A stretch of DNA of 64,000 nucleotides from Synaphobranchus kaupii (taxonomy: Eukaryota; Chordata; Actinopteri; Anguilliformes; Synaphobranchidae): NCBI GenBank assembly GCA_029718625.1, contig CM056389.1, positions 8,099,287-8,163,286 of the forward strand, given 5' to 3'. Under the pieces are notes generated by a model that worked only from the letters and a program-made list of their open reading frames with translations, made no database searches and was not told the DNA's origin. Position numbers and translations under genes: made by a program. Below, one piece after another: positions 33,561 through 44,579 of this stretch. The number at the start of each line of letters is the position of its first letter. Positions within the stretch are counted from its first letter, which is position 1.

Positions 33561-35619
33561 AAACTAAACCTGGTACATTTTCTTTGTTTCTGTTATCCAT
33601 AAAATAATGAACTGCCATTTTAAATAACATTTAAATAACTCCAGTCTTCCTCAGTCCCGAGTTCCTCAGGGTCTTCAAAGCAGTTAAATCTTAATGATTG
33701 CATGTAGAACGAAGACAAAAACGAGCAAAGGATGTTAAGTTGACTGCTCTGAATCATAAGAGCTTATTCTTATCTTTCTCTTTCTTTATTAAAAAAGGAC
33801 CTAGAGGTAAGACCTTCTACGTCACCTTTAAAATAAACCTGATAGCTTCTATATTAACCAAGGTAATGGATTTCCAAATATCTACATTAAGATTTCGAGA
33901 ATGCCGTAATGCCTTTGTTTGTATTATTTCTTGTTCTGTTTTATTTTGGTTAAAAAAAATCCCAACGTTAAATGACTGTGATCTTACTACATAATGAAAT
34001 GTATTTGTTAGTCTTTTTGAAATAACTGAACTTCAACAGCCATTGAAGTTTAGCCTGCAGGGCTTGTACTTGACATTGATGAAAAGTCGCGTTGGCTGCT
34101 TTTATTAAAGAAAGTTATCGCAGTGCAGACGAGAGGATGGTTAAACCACAAAAAAAGGTAACGCTAACCCTAAATCTATAATTTAATACAATTTTATATA
34201 TAAATTGCTAGTACCTGCGTGTGAGTTAAAACTTTTATAGTCATTTCAAAATATACAATTTAAAAATATTCACGCAGTAATAAGTTAAAAAAGAAAAAGA
34301 GAAAATTAAATGTAATTGTGTACTAACATTAATATATGCCCCAGAACAGAATGTAATGCAACTCTTGCTAAAAAAGAAAAAATAGCTTTAAATACCAAAT
34401 CTAGACCAATATATAGACAGTTAACCTGCTTTTTATTTTGCATACTTTTACTGTAAAGGTTAAATGTTGCCTAATGTAATTTTAAAAAAATCAAGTGTAA
34501 TTTCTCAAAGACAATAATCTTAAGCTTGAGTTGCATGACTTTTGCTGTGTAATGAAAGCCTTGCATGCTGGTGTTTCTTTCCGTTTTCTTTTGTGTGAAA
34601 TTAAGTGTCGTGTGTTATGCATAGTGACTCGTTTCATTGTGTTCTTCCCCCAGGTAATAACTAATTGATAGTCTGACAATCTCTGGACCTGGAATCAGAA
34701 CTCTGCTGCTCTCTCCTTTCTCAGGTGGGTGTGGACCAAATAAACCCCACCACCCCCAAAATGTTTCAATTTGTTTGCATTAAAAAAAAAAAAAAAAAAA
34801 CTTAACAGCAGAAGCTTAACTGAATTTTTGTTTCTGGCTCTTGAATTTTAACGAGGAAAAAGGCGGCTCAGCCCACAAACGGGCGCTGTGCGAAAACGGT
34901 GTAGCGTGCAAAATGTTAATGTGTATAGATATTCTTTCAATATGCACAAAGCATTACATTCGAAAGCGTGTCCTTGCTGAGTTTTGTTTTTGGTCTGGCT
35001 AACGATGCGCTTTTGCTGTGCCTTACTGCTTAGATTTTGTGTGTGTGCAAACTGTTCAACGGAAAACCGGGCAGAGGCTGTAATAATGAGGCTAGCGAAG
35101 GCGCTTGAGTGTAGAAAACCTTAGGCCCCCACCGCTGGAGGCTACTGAAAGGCTTTGATGTGAGCATTGCTCCTAAAATGGCCAAACGTGAGAAGCACAG
35201 CCGAGGACACGTAATGACGAGCTTGTGCAGGCAGCGAATGGAGCCCTTTGGCGAGGAGCGAGCTAGCGACCGCCATTACTTCGTATGGGGAATTCTGTGT
35301 GGTGTCAGCTGCCGGACATTGAGAGAGATGGAGTAGCAAATTCAGTTCTACAGCTTAAACAAATTTACCTTGCGCTTGATGCACACCGAAGAGAGGGTGT
35401 TATGTGAAGGCCGGTTTGTGGCCTTCATGTGAGATGAGTTGGAAACCCAGATTGATTTGTGTTTTTTTCTTTTCTTTTTTTTCCTCAGGTGTAAACTGAA
35501 GTGAAGAGGTCTGGAGGGTGAGCTTCCTGTGTTTGGCGAGTGGGGTCTGGCTGGACTGAACCCCCACTACGATCCACGGGAGTCTTCCTCAAATGGGGAC
35601 CAGGAATACTGGCTCCTGA
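33561..35619. other. Downstream intergenic, AT-rich, no gene recognised
   Basis: There is an A18 run at 34783. The rest is unique-looking AT-rich sequence without convincing exons. It could include a longer khdrbs1 3' UTR; nothing in the sequence decides this. Confidence 0.5.
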
Positions 35620-36215
35620 GTCTGTGCTTTGATTGGCTGTGTCCAGCCCAGTTTGCCTTCTGATTGGGTCTGGCCATAAACCTGTGTGGTCCAGTCTCTT
35701 TGGGGAATGTCCTTGAGTTTCTTGTCCAGTCTTTCCTGATTGGTTCTGCCCATAAACTCGTTTGACCCGGTCTGTGATCTGATTGGTTCTTTCGGTAAGC
35801 CTTCTCAGCCCGCTCTGGTCTGATTGGTTTTGTCCATTGGTATGTTTGGCCCAGTCTGATCTAATTGGGTCAGGCCCATAAACTTCACTGTCGGTATTTT
35901 GATTGGGTCTTGCCATAAGTGTCTTTTCCCCACCCTGTGATCTGATTGGTTCTGGCCATAAGCTTCTCTTCCCAGCCTGTGATCCGATTGGATCTGTCCC
36001 TCAGGCTCTGTTCCCGTCTGTGATCTGATTAGTTCTGGCCATTAGCTTCTCTTCCCAGCCTGTGATCCGATTGGATCTGTCCCTCAGGCTCTGTTCCCAT
36101 CTGTGATCTGATTGGTTCTGGCCATAAGCTTCTCTTCCCAGTCTGTGATCCGATTGGATCTGTCACTCAGACTGTGGTCCAGCCTGTGATCTGAATGGAT
36201 CTGTCCCTCAGATAC
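35620..36215. repeat. Minisatellite of 'gatc(t/c)gattgg' units, 83-bp higher period
   Basis: Short units of about 40 bp carry 'gtgatctgattggttctg' or 'gtgatccgattggatctg', alternating. From 35938 they form an exact 83-bp period: 'ttctggcca' starts at 35950, 36033 and 36116. ATTGG is the reverse of the CCAAT box. The left part (35620-35930) is more degenerate. Confidence 0.85.
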
Positions 36216-38874
36216 TGGTCTAGAGGTGCTGATGTGGAATCTTCTGATGTAACTGACTCGCTTGTTTAACAATCCGTGTGGAGGAAGATGTGTGCGGCCT
36301 TTTTTTTTTTTTTTTTAGGCCAGCCTGATCTCACTCAGGGATATCGGGATAGAATTTGAGCTCAAATTGCTGTTCAGATCCCTTTTCTCTCCTGTGGGTT
36401 TTTTTTTCTTTAGGCTTATTGATGTTTTTTTAAAATTTATTTAAATTTTTTTTAGATGAAAATGGCATGAGGTTTGTTGCAGGCATCCGATCAATTTGCA
36501 ACAAATATCACAAATTGTTATGCATGACGATGCTGCATGAGATTCCTGCAACAAAATAAAGTGCTTTTTGTGTGCGTGCGTGTTTCTTTTTCTGGGTTGT
36601 CTTGGTGTGTGCCGCCCCCACACTTTGCCCCCCTCACACCCTCTGCTCCCCCGGAGGGGGGGTGGGGGCTCCCCTGATGGAGCGTGTTCTCTCTCACGGC
36701 ACCGACTGACGCTCGTTCGCTGCTGTGGATCTCGGGGGGGCCATTAGCCGATGGTCCGAGCTGCGTCTGACGGCTCCGCTGGCGTAATGGAATGGGCAGA
36801 TTCGGGGGGGGGGGGGGGGTTCTTTACTGTTCTACATTATCCTTTAAAAGAACGATTGGGTGGGGGTCTGAATAAATCTCACCACTGCCTCAAAGCGGTC
36901 AAACCCCTAATACCACGTGGCTTAGCCTGCTTTTAATACAGAGCACTTAACCCCCTTCAGCAGCAGCTGGTTTTAAGTATTTCAGGCTGAAAATGGCAGT
37001 GTTGGCAGAGTGGTGAGGTGTATTGTGGGTATGAGTCATGATGGGTTATGTCACAGCCCCCTGATAATGCTGTGCTCCTAAAGCCCCCCCTCTCTCCCCC
37101 CCCCCCCCCCCCCCCCCCTCCTGCATGCCTTGCACGGCCTTATGTCTGGAACACATCAATCTCCCCTGTCTCTCTGCGCTGATCTTGTGTCCGTGAAGGT
37201 GATCTTAAGACCCCTCTGCCCCTGAGCTCAGGAGTGCTGCAGTCCCGCCCCCCTCCTGCCTGCTGTACGGATGAGGCTTAACTGCACTGTTGCCCCGGCG
37301 ACGGGCTCTCAGGGTTCCGTGGCTGTTCCAGAACATGGTTCCCTTGGTACTGTCCAAAGTTTGCCTAAAACGGGGGGGGGGGAAATGCTTGTTCTGTGGA
37401 TCATGTGTCTTGGGTATTGGTCGACTGTTCATTTTATTTTTTAATACTTTTTTGGGTCAAGGTTGAATGTCATTAAATTACACCCCATTTACTAAAGGAA
37501 GACAAATCATTGCTGGCAGTGTATTTGTATTTAGGCTACCTTAAAAATATATTTGTTCAAATAAAGGTTCAAATATTTCAACAAAAAAGAAAAGCTTCCT
37601 TTTTCTTGTGTGTTTGTGAATGCTTTTGCCCCCTGAAAGGGTTTTGCTGTCAAGTTCTTTCAAAGATGGGTCCTTTTTAAAGTCTATCCCAAGTCCTCTG
37701 GTGCAGCCGTAGAAATGCGGGAATCTGCCGGAGAAAGTTTTCCTTGAGACGCTTTTACTGGTAGATGGAGACGTCCTGAAGGACTGCCGACGCCATTGAA
37801 GTCCACTCTCTGTGGGTTTGGCTGCAATCATTAAAATCCAGACGACGCCTTGTGGTGTCCCGCTTGTACGCGCAAGCTTTGAAGATATTCCCCCACTGTG
37901 CTCCGACGTGGGGGCGACTTAGAGCTGGCGTTGGCTGTGTATGCTCGACTACTTGCACGCTGCCAGTGGCTAAACCAATCAAACGCAACTTTTTTCCGCT
38001 ACAAAGGCACTTTTCTGATTACTGCAGGTGAGACGATGTGAAAGGGTATATATGGGAAGTGATATGCATAACCTCTCCTACCTTTTCCTTTTACTCTTAA
38101 ATAACATTGGAAATAGTGCCTCCTCAGTGCTTTCCTCCGTCTAATTTACAACCTGCAACGTCGGGCCCAGATATCACCTTTGCTTTTGTATGTACAGTAA
38201 TTTATATTCTGTGCGAAGGAGCAGTTTTGTACTCCCGGCCGTAGACAGAAATCGATAGCGACGTGTGGGCCCATCTCCACGGTGAATGTGCAAGAGGACG
38301 GGGTCGGGTTGTGAAGGTGGGCGAAATGTGATCCCTGCAAGATAACGGTGTTGCCAAACTTGTGCGGCTGCACTTTTCCCTCACCACGTTTTAAAACTTA
38401 AGCGGCGCCTGCCCTTGCGTCGTTTTTATAGATTGTTGGTCAAATCAAAAAAGGTTAAAGGTTTGTAAACAATTTTTACTTTCTGTGCACTTAAATGTAT
38501 TCACCTTTAATTTAACCGGGAAGTACCTTGGCACCAACATCTCTCAAGGGAGACTTATAGCTACGATGGCCTGAATTAAGGCTTTGGGTTTGAAAAACAG
38601 ATTGCAGACCCTCCAACAGTGCCTTCACAGACCTGTTGAAAACCCAGAACTTGCATGATGGCTCTCTGGATAACCGCATGTGGTGATAAATATGTTGTTG
38701 CCGTTGTAGAATTCTGCATCGACGTGCCAATCTGGCTTTGTCGCTGCAAGGATTCACATCGGACGTTATGTCCTTTTTTAAATTTTTTATTCTTTGTCTA
38801 CGTTCTTTAATTTACTCTTGGTGGGTGTACATGGGAGGATATGCTTTGATATATTTTGATGATATTCTTTAGCC
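36216..38874. other. Intergenic, no gene recognised
   Basis: It contains G16 at 36804 and C23 at 37096. A block at 37560-38400 is free of recognised repeats, rich in CpG for this region, and carries minus-strand open frames with no known domain. It remains unexplained (finding). Confidence 0.45.
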
Positions 38875-39255
38875 CAGTGGTCCCCAATCCCATTCCTGGA
38901 GATCTACCGTCCTGTAGGTTTTCACTCCGACCCTAACAAAGCGCTCCTCATTCAACAGCTAGAGATCTACCTTCCTGTAGGTTTTCACTCTAACCCTAAC
39001 AAAGCGCTCCTCATTCAACAGCTAGAGATCTACCGTCCTGTAGGTTTTCACTCTAACCCTAACAAAGCGCTCCTCATTCAACAGCTAGAGATCTACCGTC
39101 CTGTAGGTTTTCACTGCAACCCTAACAAAGCACACCTCATTCAACAGCTAGAGATCTCATTGGGCTGTTTATTGGTAGAATCAGGTGTGCCAATTTGGGG
39201 TTGAAATGAAAACTTACAGGACGATGGGTCTCCAGGAACAGGGTTGTGGACCACT
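38875..39255. mobile_element. hAT-type foldback element, same family as 615-4951, 4 tandem units
   Basis: The left end is CAGTGGTCCCCAATCCCATT and the right end AACAGGGTTGTGGACCACT. Inside are four 63-bp units starting at 38899, 38962, 39025 and 39088, then the unexpanded middle (GAGATCTCATTGGGCTG...AATCAGGTGTGCC) and the right arm. Flanks CTTTAGCC / CTTTAGTG are partly alike but do not fit the ends exactly. This copy shows what the 615 element looked like before expansion. Confidence 0.85.
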
Positions 39256-40005
39256 TTAGTGTTAGTGTGAACAGAAACCAAGTCATGTATTTTTAACCAG
39301 TGTCTAGTGGTACACGATCGCCCAATCAGCAGCCAAGAGTCAGAACTACGCAAACATCCATACAGCATTGTTCCAATTTCAACTTTTCTTTATACTCCCT
39401 CTAATGTAGCCCTATTTATGGTTTCACGTCGTCAAACGAAGAGGACAATCCGAAAGGGCCCCTGCACCTCGGATACACGGCTCATAAAAAAAAAAAAAAA
39501 AAAAAAGGATCAGCTATCAAAAACAAACTTGGTTAAGCCGATTATGAAACAGTCAGATGGTCTTGAGTGAACCCTTTCATGTGATATCGCCTCGAGCAGG
39601 TTCAGACCTTCAAAGCCTTTTTGGTCTGCGAAGGGAAGACATCTTTGAAACGGGGATTCCTTTCAAACCCGATGGCTTTAGAGGCTCAAGCCTTGTAAAC
39701 AGAAGGAAGTGTGTGTGTGATGGTGGACCTGCGGAGCTGAGGCTGGAGTGTGCAAGGAGCGGCAACTGAGTTTCTGGCTTTAATTAGCCCAATCGTTTAT
39801 GCGAGATGACATTTTAGCAACATTTTATGAATGACAGTTTAAGACACTCGTGTTCTGATGTTTTACTGCAGTCCATGATTCAACCAACCAGCTTCAGTGT
39901 AGGCATACACAGCTCATTGGCTGATTGAGCCAACAAAAACGTGCAAGCACATTGGGCCGAACTGCACATTGAACACACTAAACTTGCAATTTAATTGCAA
40001 GTCAA
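39256..40005. other. Intergenic, no gene recognised
   Basis: An A20 run lies at 39487. Two short open frames on the + strand have no recognisable domain. Nothing else was seen. Confidence 0.5.
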
Positions 40006-40158
40006 GGGGCCTGTTTGAAAGCAGACTAAGTGGGTTAGCTCTGTCACCTGGAAACCCCCTGCATATGGAACCCATTATGAAGCAAAAACACTGTTCCAGG
40101 TTTAGCTTGGCCCTGTTATCCAGCCAACCCCTTTAGTCTGCTTCGTCATACAGGCTCA
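40006..40158. mobile_element. MITE of the 'GGCCTG..CACAAAGC' family, second copy
   Basis: The left end GGGCCTGTTTGAAAGCAGAC is inverted against GTCTGCTTCGTCATACAGGC. The middle shares 'gttccaggttta' and 'ctgttatccagcc' with the copy at 26072-26219. Confidence 0.65.
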
Positions 40159-40570
40159 ATGTTAAGGACCAATGCTGATTGAATCCAGGCCAATAAGGAC
40201 CAGTGTTGATTGAATCCAGAGGGGTGTACTACGAAGCGATTAATAAAGCCCGTGTTCACTTAACAAGTTGATAACCACGTTCGGAGTACCGGTTAAGCCA
40301 GATTGCCGTGTTTAGGCTTTCTGCAGCCAGCTAACGCAAAGAAACCCTGGCTATGTTAAGCTTAATTTCTAGTATACCCCCCCAGGCCAATAAAGACCAG
40401 TGTTGATTGAATCCAGGCCAATAAGGACCAATGTTGATTGAATCCTGGCCAACAAGGACTAATGTTGATTGAATCCAGGCCAATAAGGACCAATGTTGAT
40501 TGAATCCAAGCTAATAAGGACCAATGTTGATTGAATCCAGGCCAATAAGGACCAATGTTGATTAAGTCCA
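40158..40570. repeat. 31-bp minisatellite interrupted by a 162-bp insertion
   Basis: About eight units of the form 'gccaataaggaccaatgt' plus 'tgattgaatccag', 31 bp apart (starts at 40386, 40417 and 40448). Two units precede and six follow an insertion at 40220-40381 whose ends are inverted (aggggtgtactacgaag against ttctagtatacccc) and flanked by CCAG on both sides. Confidence 0.85.
40220..40381. mobile_element. Small inverted-repeat element inside the minisatellite
   Basis: 162 bp with imperfect terminal inverted repeats and flanking CCAG (40216-40219 and 40382-40385). It splits an otherwise regular 31-bp array, which is direct evidence of insertion. Family unknown. Confidence 0.65.
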
Positions 40571-40871
40571 AACCAGTGCCCTCAGTGCTGAAATCAGACA
40601 CAATGGCGGGGGTGCATGTCCCTGATCCAGGAGAGCGATGGGTTCTCATGGCTTTTGTTTTGACCTTAAAAACAGTAACCAATTCGGACCCCAGAAACAA
40701 GGCGAGGTAAGTTTTAACGGTGTAATAAACTACCTTAAATAAATGGATTCATTTATTAAATTATTTGTTCTCATAAAGTATTTATAAGATTTAAATTATT
40801 TAATTATTGAGTGCTGATTAGCAATAAAACCCAGCACACCCTGGGTACAGAGTTGCAATCTGCACTAGGGG

Positions 40872-41116
40872 TTACATTACATTACAGGCATTTAGCAGAC
40901 GCTCTTATCCATTACATTACAGGCATTTAGCAGACGCTCTTATCCAGAACGACTTACACAACTTCTGACATTTATCCATTCATACAACTGGATATATACT
41001 GAAGCAAGTAGGTTAAGTACCTTGCTCAATGGTACAACGGCAGTGTCCTACCTGGGAATCGAACCTGCAACCTTTCGGTTACAAAGCCAGTTCCTTAACC
41101 ATTATACTACACTGCT
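40872..41116 (-). mobile_element. tRNA-derived SINE, minus strand, with duplicated tail
   Basis: Read on the minus strand it begins CAGTGTAGTATAATGGTTAAGG (tRNA head with A-box-like part) and has a perfect B box GGTTCGATTCC (complement of 41055-41065). It ends with 'ctggataagagcgtctgctaaatg' followed by TGTAA repeats, the LINE-type tail found on many fish SINEs (V-SINE and UnaSINE types). The tail is present twice in tandem (40872-40945). Confidence 0.85.
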
Positions 41117-41712
41117 GATTGGTTCATTCCAATTGCTTATTTTCACTCCTTGCATCCTTTCTTCGCATCCATTCCTCGCTCCTTAGCTCCCCTCAACGGA
41201 GGACTCAAGGAAAGGATACAAGGACCAGATACGAGGAGAGAATCAAGGCAACATGCATTAGGCAAATGGAACATCCTTGCTCAAGCGTGAGCGTGATATT
41301 ATGCTTATGAGCTTAACTATAATGTTTTTTAGCTCATTTTTGTATGCATAAACGTAGCTTTTGTTAGTTATAAAGAATGAGTGTCATTATGGATTAGCGC
41401 TTTCTTAATAAATGGAAGGGAACCGTAAAATTGCATTTGTGTAGGGGTGTGCCTGCGATGTGGCAGATGTGGAGAGTGGTGGATAATTTATACACGTCAC
41501 GCATTACGAGAAATGGCTTTCGCAAAGTCTACACTCGTGTTTCTTCACTGAAGCATCCTTCGGGAGCCTCGTCGTTCCCCACTCCTCGCTCCTCCGAGGA
41601 GCATTTCCGGTTTGGAATGTCCTTAAAGATGGCGAACCTGGATCGGTTTCCGGGTCAGACGAGGACCGAGGAGAAGAGTACGGATAAAATAAGCGATTGG
41701 AATCCACCCATG
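41117..41712 (+). mobile_element. 'aaagatggcgaacc' family repeat, fullest copy
   Basis: The ends are inverted: 'ggttcattccaattgcttat' on the left and 'aataagcgattggaatccac' on the right. The right half matches the reverse copy in khdrbs1 intron 4 and the adjacent copy at 41713-41995. There is no reading frame of note. Confidence 0.75.
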
Positions 41713-41995
41713 GATTAAATCACATTATAATAAAGGGAAAGGAATGGTAAATTTGATTTATGTAAGGGTGTACCTGCTACGTGGCACATCTGGGGAGGTG
41801 TGTAATTTACACACGTCACGTGTTCCGAGAAAAGGCTGTCGCAAAGGTTACACTTGTGTGTCCTCGCTCCTCATTCCTCTGAGGAGAATTTAGCGGTTTG
41901 CAATGTCCTTAAAGATGGCGAACCTTAATCGATTTCCGGGGCAGGTGAGGACCGAGGCGACGAGGACGGATAAAATAAGCGATTGGAATGAACCC
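41713..41995 (+). mobile_element. 'aaagatggcgaacc' family repeat, partial tandem copy
   Basis: It repeats the right half of the preceding element: 'gggtgt(a/g)cctgc', 'cacacgtcacg', 'ctcctc..tcctctgaggag', 'gtccttaaagatggcgaacc' and the end 'aataagcgattggaatg'. It follows directly, so the pair looks like a half-element tandem duplication. Confidence 0.75.
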
Positions 41996-42002
41996 TAGGA
42001 AT

Positions 42003-42275
42003 CTGACCCAACTCCGGCCCTATAGGCCTGATCCGTGTACGGGTTTTTGTTCCAACCAATTAGCTTTGTTTTAGTTTTCTGATGGCTCTATGAACTATAA
42101 ACGCTGGTTCACTCCTGTACTTGAGCACAGTAAAATCTGTAGGGTACACTTGCAGTCTGCAGCTGGTGCTTATACAAATGTCAAAGATATGATTGAGCTA
42201 ATTAAATAATTAAGAGCAGAAGTTGGCACAAAATCCTGAAGTGGATCGTCCCTTGTTGTGCACCCCTGGTTTAGG
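42003..42275. mobile_element. Degenerate foldback remnant
   Basis: The left part 'ccaactccggccctataggc' with 'ggtttttgttccaacca', and the right part 'gtgcacccctggtttagg', resemble the worn ends of hAT-type foldbacks. The arms are too diverged for a firm call. Confidence 0.35.
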
Positions 42276-43014
42276 CCTGCCACACTAACTTGGTTCTGAT
42301 TCGTAGAGGAATTAGGAAAAGAACAGTACATATTGGATGCACTTCTGCACACACAGGAAATGTTGATTCCCGCATCTATTTTTTAAATTAATTGCGGCTT
42401 TAGCATGTGATTTGTGATTAAGGTTAATCAGCAAGTGTAATGAGGCCATTAGAAATAAGGTTGTGTTAGAAATACGAGACGTTTTTATTAAAATGAGACG
42501 GCGGATGAGACTCAGACTGGCACTAAAAACGGCCGTTATTCAGCTCTAACGACGTGCGCAGGATCCCAGCTGAGAAAATGTCTTCCGCTAAAAAATGTGC
42601 TTTTTTTCCTGCTTTAATTTTTTATGTCAACCCCCCCGACCCCCCCCCTCCTACGTCCCCATTTTTTTTTCCGCATCACAGGATACAAGATTTCATTAAT
42701 ACTTTTGATAGATCTTTTTTCTGCAGGTAGTTGCAGCAATCTTTTTTAAACAGGGAAGCACTCCAGCTGTGCAGATGTAATACCTCAAGTCAATTACCTT
42801 ATGTGGTCCATTATTCACTGTTCTATTACCCTTCAGCTCTCAGAGGGATTTGGACTGTCTGTCCTCCCCTCCCCAGGAATTAACCCCCAAGTTTTTTGGA
42901 TTTGGGGCGCTCTTTAGTGTCCTGCCCGTATCCCTCAGAGGGGTTCTCCATCTGGCTCCCCTAAATCAGTGGTCTGTAAGAGCCGTAAGAAATGGTGATT
43001 CACAGCTCTGATGT
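42276..43014. other. Intergenic, no gene recognised
   Basis: Unique-looking sequence with C7-C8 runs at 42632-42650. The segment 42780-42870 looks like possible conserved non-coding DNA. Nothing else supported. Confidence 0.4.
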
Positions 43015-43240
43015 CATTGGAAGGTGACAGAGTCACAAACCACAGTCTCTTGGAGTATGAGGTACTCGGAGTAACTGAACTAAAATCTGAAGACTGTTTG
43101 GCTTTAAATGTTATTTCTGAGTCTTTTGTCCTCAACTGCGGGAAACAGACGTGTGTTCAGCGTGTGTGTTAACACCTTTGTGTCTGACTGCCTTAATCAG
43201 TGGCTCCTACATCCATTACCTGGTGACTGTTAGCGGATGT
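43015..43240. repeat. Diverged duplicate block A (pair of 44580-44745)
   Basis: It shares with 44580-44745 the order: 'ggaa(a/g)g(c/t)gacagagt', 'tctgagtctttt', 'ggaaacagac', 'gttaacacctttgtgtct' and 'tggctcctac...attacctgg'. Identity is high in blocks with indels between them. Confidence 0.7.
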
Positions 43241-43473
43241 TGGGTTTTTACCTGTGTATGTGTGTTTGTTTGTCTGTTTGTCTTTGGATTTAAAGTTTGA
43301 ATAAAGATTCTCCTTCATAAGAGGATAAAACAAGAAGTCTTCCCTTTCCAGAATTTTGTCAGTTGAAAACCAGTTGAGTTTTGTCAGTTGCCAACTTCAG
43401 TGCTTCAAATACAGGGTCAGCATTTGCTGGGTGACGTATTTATGACCGACCGCTATGGGGAAGCCTTGATTGT

Positions 43474-43697
43474 TTTCATTACATTAACATTTTAGCATTG
43501 GCAGATGGTCTTATTCAGCGTGATGTGGACAATTGTTTTAAAACTTATTTTTACATACAATCCATTCACTCATACCACTGGATATTTACTGAAGTCAGTC
43601 AGGTGCCTTACTCAATGGTACAATTGCATTGCCTGGGCATCAAACCTACAACCTCAGACTTGCAAGCCCAGTTCCCTAACCACTATACTACATTGGC
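43474..43697 (-). mobile_element. tRNA-derived SINE, minus strand, diverged
   Basis: On the minus strand it has the tRNA-like head (GTAGTATAGTGGTTAGGGAACTGG), a decayed B box, the 'caatgtaaaatatccagtgg' type middle and a worn tail with TGTAATG at 43478. Confidence 0.75.
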
Positions 43698-43837
43698 ACC
43701 ACATAGCATAGGGCAGTTGGGTTGAGAGATGCCATCTTTGGCAGCAGCCCCACAGACCCCAGATTCCCTTCGTTGCCCTGTCCCAAGGACACGTAACCGG
43801 ATAGCAGTTACTCAAAAGCGAGACCCAAAATAGCACC

Positions 43838-44290
43838 TGCCGTGTAATGTGTTCATCTCTCTCTCTCTCCGCCTCTCTCTCTCTTGCCCCCTCTGTCTCT
43901 TTCCCTGCCTCTTCTCTCGCTCCCTCCCATTTTCTCTCTTTCTCTCTCACGATTTCTCTCCCATTTCTTTCACTTTTTCCTGCCTCTCCCTTTTTTCTCT
44001 CTCTGTCTCTCTTTCTCTCACTCTCCCCTTACCATCTCTCTCTCCCCCTCCCTCCCTGCCGTGTAATGTGTTAATCTCTCTCCGCCTCTCTCTCTTGCCC
44101 CTCTCTCTCTTTTTCCCTCTACTTTTTTCTCTCTTGTCCCCTATTTCTCCTTCAGTTTTTTTCTCTATCCCTCCCATTTTCCCTCCTCCTTCCATTTCTT
44201 TCACTCTCTCCTGCCCTCCTTTTTTCTCTGTCTTTTTTCACCCTCTGGTTCTCTTTCTCCCTCTCTCCGTACCATCTCTCTCTCTCGTTA
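43838..44290 (+). repeat. Pyrimidine-rich tandem duplication (about 218 bp, two copies)
   Basis: Both copies begin 'ctgccgtgtaatgtgtt' (43838 and 44056) and continue as CT-rich sequence with 'ctccgcctctctctcttgcccc', 'cccattt' and 'tttctttcac' blocks. Long open frames here are low-complexity Ser/Leu/Pro runs, not genes. Confidence 0.85.
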
Positions 44291-44579
44291 AGATTTCAGG
44301 CTCTCATTAGCAATTAGCATTGCCCCTCTGAGCACCTGCACGCCCTGTTCCACAGCAGTAATCTCAGGCTCTGTGTACATCATCTTCCATGCTAAGTAGC
44401 TGCCGTCTCCGGGGAAAGATTTAGTGCGTTGCTCGGTGACGAGACTCCCCCACTGATCTTGTCCACCTCGCCTGCCGTCCCCGCTTACGTGGACCCGTGG
44501 TACGGGACCTTTGCTACAGGACACTCCTATCAGCAGGTTATTGGTGCCTCCCGAAATCTCTCTCGCTTAACTGGAGATA

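Noticed and set aside
35485..35916. Minus-strand open frame with RTNQITD repeats
   Set aside because: It is a translation of the 'gattgg' minisatellite and not conserved protein sequence.
40362..40700. Minus-strand open frame with LLAWIQSTL repeats
   Set aside because: It is a translation of the 31-bp minisatellite; a 31-bp period shifts the frame every unit, so the apparent repeat is only local.
43847..44310. Three overlapping Ser/Leu/Pro-rich open frames
   Set aside because: CT-rich low-complexity DNA open in all three + frames; it is a tandem duplication, not a gene.
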